A stretch of 64,000 nt of DNA from Ceriagrion tenellum (Eukaryota; Arthropoda; Insecta; Odonata; Coenagrionidae), in assembly GCA_963169105.1 (NCBI GenBank), contig OY720639.1, positions 47,287,848 through 47,351,847 on the forward strand, in the 5' to 3' direction. Within the stretch, counting starts at the first letter, position 1, and every line of letters begins with the position of its first letter. Positions 10,780 to 24,004 of this stretch are shown here, in pieces. Under the pieces are notes generated by a model, which made no database searches, was not told the DNA's origin, and saw only the letters and a list, made by a program, of their open reading frames with translations. Position numbers and translations under genes: made by a program.

Positions 10780-11810
10780 CAATTGCTGTGATTGAGCGGT
10801 GATTTTTTTTGTTTGATTGAGAGCGGAGTTTTTTCTATATTCTTTGTCTAAAATGCAATTGAATTATTTATTCTTTGATCTTAAATCATTTAGGAAATAC
10901 AAACAGGAAAAAGGTTGATAGGAAGATGCAGGTAAAATGTTAGATTGAAAGAAGGTCACCTTGGCACACCAAGTAAAAGAAGGCAAGGGAGGTTTGGCAC
11001 CACAGGTAACTGACTGAAAGGGATTTGTTGCCAAAGCTGACCATAATGTTTCATAGAGTTTCAACAAAGTAGTTGAATTCTTCACAAAGGTCTGAGTCTT
11101 CCTAACATGTGGTTGGAGTTGCTGCACAAGAAATCTGGCCAGGTAGCAAGTGGAGTTACAATTTGGCTGGCTATAAGTATTAACAGAATCCCCTCCTTAT
11201 AAATTTTAGGCAAGCCATACAGTCTGGGTGGCTCGGCAGCAGATGAAAGTAGCTCCTTACATGGAATCTAGGTCTTCTTTAAGACATCTTTTGCACCTTG
11301 AGCCTGTTTTGGCAGATTGTTCTTCAGCAATGAGTATGTCATACCAAAGAGGAATGGTGCAACTTTCTTCTTACCCCTCCTCTTTGCTGATGGCAACTAT
11401 GCCATTGTCTTTATCTGTGAGCTACCTATATGAAAATACCATGGTTCTCCCATAGCAGGGAAGTCTTGAAAGGGAAGCCTGTTGTGGGCTTTACCTCGGC
11501 ACCCACTTGGGGTGGCTCCAACTGCACCAGACAATATCTCAAAAATGAAATGAGTTCCATATAGATGAGTAAAATTTAACCCTTTGAAATTCTCTATAGT
11601 TGCAATTTACATGGAAATTGAGATTTCACCTACCACAAATGTGTTAATGTATATAAAGAAGTCACCAAAGCACTAGCCAAAGTACTCAGGCATGAAGCAA
11701 TATGGTTTCCATTTAAACACAATTGATGGAACTTCAACAAGTTAATTAATACTCTACATAAAATATTTAAAGATGTGGAAGTCTATATACTTTTCTCTAC
11801 TTTGAAAAAC
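10780..11810. other. No gene seen
   Basis: Short open frames on both strands have no recognisable content, and no repeat structure is evident. Confidence 0.5.
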
Positions 11811-12460
11811 TAGCTGACACGTGCGAATATTTCGCACAGTATGCGGCTTATTCCTGTTTCTTCCTTCTTTCTTCCTGTTCTTCTACCTGTCGAATATTTT
11901 GCACAGTATGCAGTTTCTTCCTTCTTTCTTCCTGTTTCTTCTTCCTTCCTGTTCTTCTACCTGTCGAATATTTCGCACAGTATGCAGCTTCTTCCTGTTT
12001 CTCCCTTCTTTCTTCCTGTTTCTTCCTTCTTTCTTCCTGTTCTTCCACCTGTTTCTTCCCATGGACAATTGTATGCTATTTATGTTTGTGTTAAAGATAC
12101 ATAACATAAACGTAAACGGTAAATGGTCACACTGATTGCATGTAGAATGTAAACAATCTAGCTAAACTATGTGTTAATTGATGGGGCTTCCTACAGTTTT
12201 TAAGCACCTAACCATAGCCAACATATTAGTTGATTATATTATCAACAGATGGCAGTGGTAATTTTTGATCATTTTTAACAAAAACTTTAATTAAAAATTT
12301 TTTAGCAAAAACTTTAATTTTTAACCATTTGTGTATTTTTCGTCAATAGCGGGGAACATAAGCTTTAAAACGATGTTTGAATCATTAATTTTGATGAAGA
12401 ATTATGGGAGTTATGGCGTTCTGACAAAAAAACACCCTTGAGAAATAATATATATGATAA
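11811..12460 (+). repeat. Repeat family F, copy 1, with internal CT-rich tandem units
   Basis: It begins TAGCTGACACGTGCGAATATTTCGC. Three CT-rich units of about 65-75 bp follow, each with GAATATTTYGCACAGTATGC (near 11825, 11890 and 11965). Then about 400 bp of AT-rich sequence ends GAGAAATAATATATATGATAA. The same order of parts occurs at 55696-56303. The type (SINE, Helitron or LINE-derived) is undetermined. The protein-like reading of the CT-rich part is a low-complexity artefact. Confidence 0.8.
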
Positions 12461-15400
12461 GTGGTAGAGAAGGCCTTACTGCTGTCTCTGCAATCCAATT
12501 ACTTTTTTGGCCACTTATGAAACGTCTGGCCATGAAACCATCTCCAGCGTAAAAAATTCTATGGGATGATGAACTCACATAGTTATCACCTTTGGCTTTC
12601 TGCTTCTGATGAACCCTATTGTTGATGCATATTAATCTTGACCAATGACAGTCTGAACAGTGGCATAATTAGACTCTCGGGAGCTCTGGTCAGATATGTG
12701 AAGTGAGGCCTTCTCTACCCCTCCACGTTCCCCTGGATCTGAAATTTTCAATTTGCTCAAAAATAATTTAACAATGTAGTATGCAGACATGCTACAACTA
12801 ATACAAAAAGGATTTTTTTATTTCCCTAAAATTTATAACTTTTGGTGGTGAACAATATCCTATTAGTTATGCCGCTCATTTCTCTGCATTCTTTAAGAGC
12901 AACTGAGGTAAAGCCGGCAAGAGTGAAGCATGGGTTTTAACAATGGCTAGGCTAAGACTGATCATCCTTGTGTCAGAATTGTTGCATAATTACTAATAAT
13001 ATGGAGTAAATTACTTTTTTTTTAGAAACTGGGGCTGAAATGGTCTGCAAAAGGCTCTATATGTGAATATGTTGAAAAAAAGCACTAATTACCAAGCCCG
13101 TGAGCATTGCATCTTGAAAAATTTGCAATGATAAATATTTTTTATTAGACAATATTTTTTCCTGTATAAACTCACCATCTATAGAAAATGATTTATGGCT
13201 TATTTTCACCTACTAAATAATGCGTTCTATTATGGGTTAACAGACATGACATAGAGTACTTTTATATTGAAAAACAAGGCCACATGCATGTCCACCCCAC
13301 CACAGGCATTCACTAATTATAACTATGCTTGGCTTGAAAAGGAATGTCAGAGTTATATGACGGCACTCATAAAGTTATCTCTACAGAGGTACAATGTTCT
13401 GTCTTGGGCCACACAAAGGATGAGGTTAGGCAATTCATTCATCAATGGATGATGTCATAGCAGCAGTATGGCCTGAGGGCTAGCATAAAAACTCCATGCT
13501 GTGATACCAAGTCGCGATATATCTACAGCGCTGGTTCTCTCCCCCCCTCTGAGGTATATGTTTAAAATAGTCATTAGCGTGGAAGACTTACGGGAGTAGT
13601 ATCTCGTAATGGCATCCCTTGAGGTTTCCTCATCTGTATGATACATTCCTCATACATGTGATCTAACTGATTTGACATTATGATGGACCCCTTGGCTTTT
13701 GCATAGCCACTTTTAAGTCACTGTCACATTAAATACTTTTCACTTGTGTATATAAATTGAATACAAAATTGCTTTCAGAAGCTGACCATTCACTTCAGAT
13801 TTTTCTTTAGGATAAACTCAGTCTCACACCCTAAACACTTACTACACAATTGAAAGGGGTCCAATTTTCTGTCACAGTTTGCTCAGGCAACCCTAATATG
13901 GCAATCAAGACTCTCCAGTGGGAAAAAAATTCCATCAGCAATACTATGACACTATTCTTCCCCCATAGGCCATATACTTTTACCATTCAAACAAACAAGG
14001 ATTTCACCTCTGGAAATATTCTTTTACCATTCAAACAGATAAATATTTCCTTCAGGTAAGGTCCAGCCAAGTCCATCTGCAGCCCATTCCATGGTCTCTC
14101 TAGTCAGATTCAGCATTATAAAGAAACCTGTTTAGCCAGGGGTAGTGCATCAAATGTGCTGAACAAGATTCTACAACATTTTCATGAACTTGATCTTGTT
14201 TGTGTCGCCAAACATATGTGATGCCACCAACCCTCCTGCCAACTGCACAGTGCTCTCGGTGCAAGCAAGCATTGGTCTCGCCCAAGCTCTTAGCCAGCCA
14301 GCCAGTTTTGGCCTAACAGTCATGGCATTGAGACACTCCAGCTCCACTCCATGCTGCATAGCCGACACATTTAGCATCATTGAATATGTATTGCCAGTGT
14401 ATTTTGATTTTGTCGCCATAATATATTACATTTTTACTAGAACTAGACTGTGTGCCTATCGCTATATTTGTATGCACCCAATCAAAGCAAACACGAGTTT
14501 TCTCATGAGACATAGTCGAGTGGGAAATTCATACTTGCAAACATACAATCTTGCTCAGGACTTTGTTTCCATAATCCTCAAATGACTCTTGGAAAGCTCA
14601 CTCAAGACTCCAGGCATGAGTTTTTTTATTTAGTAACTCTGCAATTTACATTGAGGATGCATGCTGAGGAAGTGTGATGTAAATTGAAATTACATAAAAC
14701 TGAACCTGATTTTTGTGACCACTTTCATTCAATTATTTACTGAGGTAGTAATTTATAAGTTTACATTTTTGTCTTTATTAAAAAACAAATATGAATGGCT
14801 ATTTAAGATAGGATTAATGCACTCTTGGACAAGAAAAAAGGTTTGAGCCATGATAAAGCCCAATGATCAGTCTTGAATTTTCAAATTTGCATTCCTGTTT
14901 TCTCCAGTCACTTCAAAGTTTCTTACGTAGACCCTGACAGTAAGTAAGCAATGTTGTAATGTAGCTTTTGTATTAAGAATTCAATTTCATCATATTAACT
15001 GCTCTTGTTTATTTGCATAGCCTATTGTATGATTTATTTATTTTATGTTTGTATGGGACTTTATGTTCTTGTCCATTGCTCTGTATGCATCCTATGGACC
15101 AATAAATGTATAGGAAAAAAGATTATATAGATTAATAGATTTAATTAATAGATTAAAATTTGTCAAAATTGCCAAAAAAATGCCCTTGTATGCACAAAAT
15201 TAGAATCTTTCATTTCAAATAAAACCTTTCATGCAACTGAAGTCACCAAAAAGTTACATATTCCTAAGTCATGGGGGAGAAATAGTCACAGAGTTATTCT
15301 GGTAAATTTTCACAGCATGACTCTCAGTGTTCATCTGATCAGTACCTTTATTTTGTTGGGTTGGAAAAAATGAATGAAGGGAAAATTGAAGGCTTCCTCC

Positions 15401-15530
15401 CAATCTGGAAACATCCTCAGTCAAAATATTTACTCCTTCAATTTGACTGCTGGCATCATACATGCATTTTGCTATCCCCTCTTTCTCTGGTGGTCTATCA
15501 AGTGCAGTGGTGTCCTGATCTTCAAGTCTT
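12461..15530. other. No gene seen (about 3 kb)
   Basis: The stretch is AT-rich and the open frames are all below about 135 codons with no recognisable domains. A short local duplication (TTTTACCATTCAAACA twice) lies near 13978-14037. A possible LINE-like 3' end ('GACCAATAAATGTATAGG') lies near 15100. Confidence 0.45.
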
Positions 15531-15534
15531 GTCA

Positions 15535-15800
15535 TCATGTATTGGTGAGGCTCCAACAAGCCTTTCCAGCAATGATTACTCTTCACTTGTTCTACTCAAA
15601 TTGGTGTCTTCCTCTTCTAGTCTTGTAGCCATTTGTTTGTGAAGTTAAACAAGTCTTTCTATCATTAATTCCTTTCCACTTGCTCTAATCACATTGGCTC
15701 TTCTAGTCTCTTAGTCATTCATTTGTGAAGCTTCAACAAGTCTTCCTATGATTTATTCCTCTCCACTTGTGCTAATAAAGTTTTAATCTCATTTTCGTCC
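15535..15800. repeat. Degenerate tandem repeat, unit about 90 bp, about 3 copies
   Basis: Units start at GAGGCTCCAACAAGCC (about 15546), GAAGTTAAACAAGTC (about 15638) and GAAGCTTCAACAAGTC (about 15726). Each is followed by 'TATGATT.ATTCCTCTCCACTTGT.CTAAT'. Confidence 0.6.
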
Positions 15801-16730
15801 TCTTCATCGAATCCAGATTGTTCCACGCCAGTTTCACAATTTGCCATCAGATTTCTTTTTGAAGTGCATCTTGAAATCCTCTAAAGCTATTAGGTTGAGG
15901 CCAAATGTTATTCTAACCAGCAATGTGCTGGTTGTGTCACCTCCATGAAGTACCAATGTTGTCCATTGTTTTGTGATTTTGTCCTCCCTCCACAATTCAT
16001 GATGTTCACAAATTCAACCCTCCTCATCAGTATTTTTTTACTAGTTGCTTCATAACTCGATGAACAAAATAAGCTATATACGTTGCAATAATGCATTGGT
16101 CTAATAGTAGAATCAGAGGAGTAGTATTTGGTGGAAGGAGTATCATTTCAATAATGCCCACACACAACATTCATTGGATAACTTGGATCATTATATAAAT
16201 TTAATGAAGCCTTGTTTCTGAGGCCATTTTCTTAGGTGTATTTCTCACAAAAGGAGCAAAATAAGACAACCCATTCCTGAAAAACTGTTGCCATCATCTA
16301 ACCTTTGAGAGTTCTCCTCCATACCACTGGAAGGTCAGTCTTTGATATTTTCATAAACCTCTGGGATTTTCTGCATGTATAGAAGCAAGGGTTTTTATTT
16401 GATGTTACTCTCAGCATTTGCACCTTGGAGGAGGGAGAGGCAATCCTTAGCCTCTTTTAAGCTAGGAGCGTCCCTCTCCTCTTTCACAATGTATGTCCAC
16501 ACGGCCATTCTCTTTCAGTGTAGACCCATTTGTCAGCTTTAAATACTTGATATGAGGTACATCTACTCATTTCTTTTATTTATGGATTTTTTCTGGAAGT
16601 TCTACTGCTGCAGTGTCTGCACTGCCCTGAATTTACCGCGTTGCATTAAACAAACTAGGGCTATCAAGCGAGCAGTGGGAGGGTTTTCAAATGAAAGACT
16701 TTAGCTGATGTTAATTTGCTTTGGTTGAGC
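15801..16730. other. No gene seen
   Basis: No recognisable protein, RNA or repeat boundary on either strand. Confidence 0.45.
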
Positions 16731-16734
16731 CACA

Positions 16735-16990
16735 TCTCTAATATGCCATGAGCAATTGGGACCCTGCACAGACACATTTAATTCAGGAAGCAAATAAAAT
16801 TCAAAGTAAAGTCGCACGCTTTGCCATAATTGCCAAAAGTGAACAGAAAGTGTCACACAGCTGATGGGATGGGTTTGGAGCAGTTGGAGCAGAGACTTGA
16901 AGGCTATGCACTAAGCTTTGGTTATTTGAAAAATATCAGATCAGGCAAGTTAGACAAGGGAAAAAATTCCGAGATCTTATCTATGGTTTA
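16735..16990 (+). mobile_element. CR1-like LINE, degraded RT C-terminal fragment
   Basis: The plus strand reads NWDPAQTHLIQEANKIQSKVARFAIIAKSEQKVSHS. This fits the conserved CR1/Jockey phrase '..vWdP....i..le.vQ..aaRfv.' after the RT domain. Stops and shifts follow immediately. Recognition rests on one motif. Confidence 0.55.
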
Positions 16991-16999
16991 AGATGAGAA

Positions 17000-19900
17000 A
17001 CAAAGAAAGCAAGGGAGGCATGGTGGAGAGAGAACAGATAGACTCCTAAGAGAGATTACTAAAATAATGAAGAGCAGATGCATTGCAGAGGAAAGTGAGG
17101 AACTGATGCGTGGAAATAAGGGAAGGGAAATCACCATTAGTAAGCTTCATTTCTGGCTCAATCCAAATCTAGAAACTAATGGCTTGATAGTACTTTGATT
17201 GGGACCAATGTGTACTCTAGAGTGCCTACCTACCTTATGGATACATAGACGAAAATATTGAAGTATTGTCAATAGTAATTTTTATTGCATTAACTTTTTG
17301 TGTATTGCACCCCCCAGTTATAGTGTGTTGAGTTGGGAGTTAACATGTATTAGTCTGTCAAGTGCTTCATTTTCATAATGATAATTTGTCTCAAAGAGCA
17401 TTTGGTTCGAAGTTTGGCAGTAACTCGTGGACTGTGGCATCTATAGATGCCACAGCTATACAGCAGCACATCTATAGCTAGCTAGCTCACACTTAATACT
17501 GCTTTTTACATTGTCTCTCTGGCAGTCCAGGACACCTTGTTCCTTTAAAGCCCACTTAAGTCCAAAGAAGGTTAGAATGCATCGATACCTTATTTAATTA
17601 ACTGGTTTAAGCATTTGGCTTCACATCAAGGATTATTGACTTTTGGTCAAGGTGAATGATTTTTCTACTGTGGAATTACGTAGTTCGGGAAAACTATCTT
17701 TTTAAAGTTTTGGCCGCGGAAATGGTTGTAAAAGACGATTAGGGATAGGAGAATGCTTTATAGTCATAATAGGGTTTTTTTGTGCGGCAGGCGCCTAAAT
17801 TGACGTGACACGTAAAACACGATCGGCTTTTTTTAAACTTTCTACATTCTTCTATTCGGCATTTCATATCAGTTCATATTAATAGAATGGGAATTTGAAT
17901 TTTTCCCCGCATGGAAATCAGTTCCCCGGAGAGCAAGGGCAATAAAGTATTTCCAAGATATCATTAGAACCAAAAACATAGCTTCACACAACAACATATC
18001 GTCATAGACAGTAGCATTGGTCTCTAAAATCATCTTGTCTGTATAGACTTCGTTCGTATATATAAGACAGCGTAAACTGAATAGTTGAGATTAAAACTAG
18101 AAAGAAATGTTGTACTGGCGCCAGAGGAAATGGATAGGACGGCATCAACTTGCGAAGGCGTTGAAGACATGACTTTCGATATGTGAAATATGGAGCTCTG
18201 TAGGAGGACATGAATCAAAAAACAAGATCGCGGTCGGATGAAGAGAACACAATCACAGCAAAAGTGTTGATGTCAGGTCAAGAGAGGGCTGGTTGGTATT
18301 AAAGATCATGTTATGGATTTTGTTCAATTTAATGCCTAAATAATAAATTACCCTAAATGTAAATTACTTTGTTAAAAGGAGAAAAATAGCAAGACGATTC
18401 AAATTTAATTTGACTGTTCTAATTGGTCAAATAAGAAATAAATTGACTTAAACAAGGTATCTATATAAACTTGGTTTGTCGGAACATGTGGTCGCTTATT
18501 CGAGGCTATTACTAGTGTTACAACTATTAACCTAAGTTTGGGGTAATACCAGTCGCGGCTTTCTCGTTGTGATCCGTGAGGGTGCTGTCAGTTCTCAACT
18601 CTTATATTAACTGTGGGAAAGGTTTCCCTTCCCGCAGGTGCTGTTTTGGAACTCTGGACAGATGATCATTGATGAAAAGTTTCCTCTAGTTCCTTCGAGA
18701 TGCTCACTCTGGAGTACTCTGCAGATAAGTACGACGACTTTCAATGATAGCCGATGCTAGTAGATCTTGTTCCCGTGATTCAGCGTGTTTCTGTGATGGT
18801 CCAATTAATTAAAATTTCATCAGGAGCTTGAACTCACGCGGAAGCAATTACATATTCGCTGATGACAATCTGTATACACATATATCTACTTCCCGGCTTC
18901 TGATTAGCACTTTTACTTTCTTTACGATTTGAAATCAGTGCATTACGGCATCATTACGCTCCGTACTCGACCGACAATTTACAGATGTGGGCATGCTTTA
19001 TGCCCCGTTGTCGTGGGGATTCAGCCGGGACTGAATGCTAGAAATTTTATATTAAGCGGAGGAGTCTTCATCCGCACCAGTTGTAAGACGGGGTTGTGTT
19101 TTAGGCAGATAACGAGTGAATTTTTCGATGCATAAGAGATGACATCTCGCGATCTCCGTAAAAATCCACCCACATCGCACTCCGGTGGTCCTTTCCTTTT
19201 ATAAAAAAAATGCATTGCAAATTTTCTAAATGACGCCGACCAGGTGCTCATAAGAGAAAACTGGCAGCATTGTTATGATAACTCTGTAAAATTGAAATTT
19301 TCATCAATATTATTGATGGGTTTGGACCGATCGGGTGTCCTATCAGCGGTAGGTTCTTTGATGGTCGTATCCCAGCATCCAAAAAATCCATTTTAGGACA
19401 ATCTTCTAATTCTCTCTCTTATTTTTCACTCACCATCAGGTCTCTTTAAAATTCCTCATAGCCTCTGCCGATCCTCAATAAATCCAAATTTCCAATCATC
19501 CTCTCTGCTCCTTCCTCGCTTACTTCGGAAATTGAACTCTGTTTCATTTTCTTACGAATTCAATGCCTTGACTAGTTGCACGGGAGGGCATGGGTCAAAC
19601 CGCCCCAAACTTTGATCATCAAGAAAATGAAATGGCATAAAAGGTGCCTTATGCCCTCATAAAACCTTGTAGTCCGGTGCGAGTGTCTTGGAGAAATGGG
19701 TTCAACTTCAACCACCCCCTCTTTTGTGTCTCCCAATCCGAATCTCTGGCAATTTCATAGTGCAGAGTGGTTCATGTTGAGGCTTTGCGTGAGAAGCGAA
19801 CCTGTCTTCCAGACTCAATCAAAGGCGTAGCTGCAATGGGGCAGTCGGGACACGGGTCCCGAGGATTAGGAGTACCCCTCCATCCCCATGAGAGGCAAAA

Positions 19901-20385
19901 GTTATAAAATTACAGGGGAAAAAACTTCTTTATTGCGCCGGTTGTAGACAGTTTACATATAATATTTTTAATAGGGTGATTTTATGGTACATAATAAAAA
20001 GGTCAAATTCCAGGGGGGAATTCCAAAAACTATTCTCACTTCGTTTATCCGCCTTGGGGCTCTCGAGAGTCTATCTACCCCACTGGACTCAATGATTACC
20101 ATTTTCATTGACTTTTTTTAAATCTCGACTCAAGATGAAAACGCGAAATGACTGGATTTTAAATGTCACACGACCATACTTCCCTCCAACTTCCCCTTTC
20201 ACCCTGAAGTACTTTCGATTCGGTGTTATTTTGATGAGTTTTACCCCCGCATTACTCAAAAATCTTTTCTAGTTGATCATGTGCATACTCTGCATTATAT
20301 TTCCCTTTCACCAATTACTTTCAGGTGACTCACCCTGCTCAATCTTCTACACGGTGTAAAAGAAGTCTTGTGCCTAATATCCTTT
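17000..20385. other. No gene seen (about 3.4 kb)
   Basis: No recognisable coding sequence. A perfect small palindrome 'TGTGGCATCTATAGATGCCACA' lies near 17434-17455. A TATA-like TATATAAA lies near 18470, but nothing downstream looks like a gene. The stretch 19825-20085 ('GGCGTAGCT...GGGG') resembles ends of common insect repeats but is not defined here. Confidence 0.4.
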
Positions 20386-20388
20386 CCT

Positions 20389-21150
20389 GCAGAGGAATGT
20401 GATATAAGAAGTTTTGGGTGGCGAAATGGTTACGTATATTGTGGGAGTGTATTTAGTGGAGCTCAGTTGTTATTTTGGTCGCTTATTGTGCGCGGAAAGA
20501 ACGAATTTTTGTACCTATCTGTTCAGAAGTGTATCTCTCTTAATTTATCGCTTCTGTCAGACCTAGAGATGTAGTGAGGCGTCATGATAATATTCTCTGT
20601 GTCGCTCTGAAATACACCAGTTCTGAATTTCTCAAGCAACCTAAGCCTAGCGTGTAGCCTCCGAGTCTCTAGGGGCTCCCACCTTAATCCCTCTAAAAGA
20701 TGTGAGACACTATATGTACGCTCGTAGCAGTATTTAATGAAGAGTGTAGCTTTTATTTGTATTCTATTGATTTTTTTTGTTAAATCTTTATGGCCAGGGT
20801 CCCTAATGCTTGCAGCGTATTCGAGGTGTGGCCTAACCAGAGCGAAGTAGCATCTCTCTTTCACTTTTTCATCCGAGGACTTTCCTATCACATACTTAAC
20901 AAAACCTAGTGTCTTTAATGCCGTACCGCCTATGTTTTGTATGTGTGTTCCCCACGATATATCAGAAGTTAAGGTAGTTCAAAGATATTTAACTGTATCT
21001 GAAGATTTTATGTTTACTCCACCCACAGTATAGGTATGGCATTTTTGTGATGACTTTCGCAGGAAGTGGACTGTGGTGTATTTGCTGATATTTAATTCTA
21101 ACTCCTGGCACCACGAATAAACGCTGTAAGGTTCGATGACAGAACTTCAA
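20389..21150 (-). mobile_element. CR1-like LINE, 3' portion with RT C-terminus
   Basis: Read on the minus strand from about 21140: LELNISKYTTVHFLRKSSQ, HTYTVGGVNIKSSDTVKYL, TSDISWGTHIQNIGGTALKTLGFVK, and then the 122-residue open stretch (20891-20523) with CYFALVRPHLEYAAS, PLETRRLHARLRLLEKFRTGVF and ending SDRSDKLREIHF. This order (K..h.m.f.rk, YLGV..s..l.W..Hi, LVRPhLEYA, LGWEpLe.RR..aRL..L.k) is the classic end of CR1-type reverse transcriptases. The 3' UTR continues to about 20390 ('SDRYKNSFFPRTI' in a broken frame). The copy lacks everything upstream of about 21150 and has a stop near 20975. Confidence 0.85.
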
Positions 21151-22340
21151 AGTCCGCGTCTTCGCAATCCGTGTGATTGTCGGAATCATACCATCATAAA
21201 TCATTAAATCATACAATAATTACTTGATTGATAATTAATTATTATACTATAATCTATGATTGGAAATGCAGGAGAAGTTACAGGTATAGCTCATTAAAAG
21301 ACAGGAAGATTTTTTTTGCAGTGTGAGTAGATCGAGAGACTTATTTCCCTTATTACACATTTCAAGGACATGCTGATCCCATTACAAATTTGCGACAACC
21401 TTTCGTCTCATCTCAACAGATTCTTCCCCAGCCAATCTACCTACCTGTCCTTCATGGTTCTAGTCACGCTAACAATAGCTATTGGTTGCCTGCCCAAATA
21501 GCCATCCATAATTCAGTACTCTGGCAGTTATTTTACAGAAGGGATGGATATTTTTTACAATTTCGGTAGGTGGTTACAACAATCTTGGCACGGGATCGGA
21601 ATAATCAAGATCGTTCAATATCGATTGTGCTCTTCCTTCGATATAGGTCTTCGCAACGTACATAAGTCTGCCATTAATGTGCTTATTTTTCAGTATTTTC
21701 CATAAGGATAGTATAGGTTGCAATATCCGAAGTTTTTGTTGATTTGGTTGTGTATTTGTATTCGAAATGACAACTTGTGCCGCTTATTCGCAGATTTCCT
21801 TAAGGGTGTGTTATGTCAGTAAATGGTCAAATAGCATGTATATGGTGGCCACGAGGTGGAAATGGTTGCAAAGACCTATATCGAAGAAAGAATGCAATCG
21901 ATATTGAAGGACTTTGGGAATAATGAGATGGCGAGAGCACGGGGGCTTTGTTTGAAACTTTCGAAATGATTTCGATTATGCGACTAAGGGGTCACGTGGT
22001 ACAATCACGGACGGTTCGAGATTTTGGTGTATTGGTACCAATTGTAACAATTTAACGCAGCCTTCTACATCAAGTTTTTCTCGTGGAAATATTGTTCACA
22101 GATTTGATTACGGCGATTGTGGACGTAATAAACAGCATGTCAGGTTCTGAAGTTATCCACTCGTGAGGGTACAACTCGCCAAAATCTCCGACCGTACGTT
22201 GCTGTACTTCGTGACTCCTTAGTTACGTGATCGTGATTATCTTGAGAGGTTCAAATACAACCCTGGCTTCCCATCACGATGGCTCGGATCCCAAATTGGT
22301 TCTGGTCCTCTATCCGCACGCTATAAAGTAGTTCATCCCT
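21151..22340. other. No gene seen
   Basis: AT-rich, no recognisable coding or repeat structure. Confidence 0.45.
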
Positions 22341-22344
22341 CAAT

Positions 22345-22680
22345 GGTGGCGGCAAGCATTTGTGATGTGGGTGTGGAGAAGTATGGAGAAGGTGAGGTGG
22401 ACGGAAAGGAAGACTAACGGAGAAGTGCTTGAGATGGTGGGCGAGGAAACTTCTGAATGAAATCCGGGATAGGTAGTGTATGCGGCTGGAGGATGCAATA
22501 AGGGGCTATGGGTTGCTCAAGATAGTGATTGAGGGAAGGATGTTGGGCAAGTGGGGAAGAGGAAGAAAGAGAATAAGTATCATGGATATGATGAAGAAGG
22601 TTAGATCGTATGCCGAGTCGAAAAAGGAAATACTAGAAGTAGTTAGGCCCCTGAAAGTGTAGAAAAACGGGAGAAGATTC
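22345..22680 (+). mobile_element. LINE 3' fragment (group E)
   Basis: The plus strand reads FVMWVWRSMEKVRWTERKTNGEVLEMVGEET. After a frame break it reads RLEDAIRGYGLLKIVIEGRMLGKWGRGRKRISIMDMMKKV. It aligns with the C-terminal part of the LINE at 51503-52225 ('FEMWEWRRMEKVRWTERKTNKEVLEML') and extends past the point where that copy ends. 5'-truncated and frameshifted. Confidence 0.75.
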
Positions 22681-22721
22681 TCTGACTCTCATCAAAACTA
22701 CCATCGCCGGTAGAATACTAA

Positions 22722-22880
22722 AACAAATTGTTGAACTGGAGTTCCCTTACAGTTTTTGTGTAGGAAAGTGAACCAATGTTCAATGCAAAAATCACACGGG
22801 TGATAATTTTGCGGATGAATGAAAGATGTTACTACAAGGAAATAAAATCTTGAGGTTGACCCGGCTCACTATAAAAGTAG
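22722..22880 (+). repeat. Direct repeat D, copy 1
   Basis: It runs from 'GTTGAACTGG.GTTCC' to 'GGCTCACTATAAAAG'. It matches 23787-23945 with scattered differences and lies in the same orientation 1,065 bp upstream. Confidence 0.7.
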
Positions 22881-23429
22881 TGAGAAGTGAAAAATTTGCA
22901 ATAATTTCAAATTTTTTTATTATTGTATATGAACTTATTATTGCAAACAAAACCATAATTAAACTGTTCGTTATTGTTAAAAATTGTCTATAACTAATAT
23001 TACTAGCAGGCTAGCACATTCGCTGATCATGAATTTATGTAACACAACAGTTTACGGAACCACATATCTCAGGTTAATCAGGGAAAACCTGCATATCACT
23101 GATTAATATGTTTATTGAAATGTATATCAATATTAATTCCCCTAATAGGTCAATAAAGCAAAATATAACCTGAAAATGAACTCGCATAGTACAAATAGAC
23201 TCAGCAAAATCAGATTGACTGTGCCACAAAGGCTGCCAACACAATGGAAGATTTAGTTTTTTTAATGTGACAATGCAAATATTGGAAATAGGTTGTTGTG
23301 AATATTGTATTTTAAACATTTTTTAGTGCAAATTATCTTTCTACACTTATGAAAGAAGAAAATCACACTCTTTACATCTAAAAGAAAGAGACTTTGAAAC
23401 TTGAAATGGTTAGTACCTTATAATGTCAC

Positions 23430-23560
23430 TTTAATCATCGAAACGCGTTGTACAACAAATGAATAACCGATTTGACATTTCTAAGTTTTTCTTTTAAATT
23501 CAAGATGATGTTCCACAATATTTCGCCGTATACCGTGGAATATATCCTTTTCAGTTAAAA
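23430..23560 (+). repeat. Penelope-like terminal fragment (inferred)
   Basis: It carries 'ATCATCGAAACGCGTTGTAC', about 60 bp of AT-rich sequence, and then 'GATGATGTTCCACAATATTTCGCCGTAT'. The same order (GAAACGCGTTGTAC, then GAAGAACTTCCACGATATCTCGCC) occurs in the foldback element at 51016-51502. The CTGATGA box is degenerate here. Confidence 0.5.
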
Positions 23561-23786
23561 AGATGAACAACTCATTCAAAAAAATGTTATGTTTAGCTCA
23601 AATTTAAAAAACTGATTGAATAAAGGATAATAGAAATTAAGACGTGATGCTTGGACAATAGAGCTCATGCTTAATTACACTATGACTAGAGGCTCAAGTT
23701 CCAAGTTCAGGCACATGTGGAGTGTGAAATGAGGGAGAAACAATCAAAAGCACCTTGCTGCAGATACCATGTGATTTCATCCTTAA

Positions 23787-23945
23787 TGGTTGAACTGGTG
23801 TTCCATTACAATTTAGGTTTAGGAGTTTGAACCAATGTTCAATGCCAAAATCACACGAATGATAATCTTGCGTATGGATAAATGATGTAACTCCAAGGAA
23901 ATAAAATCTCAATGCTGGCACGGCTCACTATAAAAGCCATTCAAC
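23787..23945 (+). repeat. Direct repeat D, copy 2
   Basis: Second copy of the 160 bp unit at 22722-22880. It ends in GGCTCACTATAAAAGCC, a TATA-like string. The pair could be LTR-like ends of an element of about 1.2 kb, but no TG..CA ends or target duplication are clear. Confidence 0.7.
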
Positions 23946-24004
23946 TCGACCGGGGTTCATGCTCCAATGTCTTAATCTTCGGATTGATTTGTAAACCTGA
24001 TATA

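Noticed and set aside
11825..12060. CRISPR-like regularly spaced repeats
   Set aside because: The repeats are degenerate CT-rich units within a dispersed eukaryotic element; spacers are not unique and no cas genes are expected or seen.
11848..12107. Charged K/E/R-rich minus-strand frames
   Set aside because: They are low-complexity readings of the CT-rich units in repeat family F.
22722..23945. Complete LTR retrotransposon
   Set aside because: The direct repeats lack TG..CA ends and a target duplication, and the sequence between them has no gag or pol motif.
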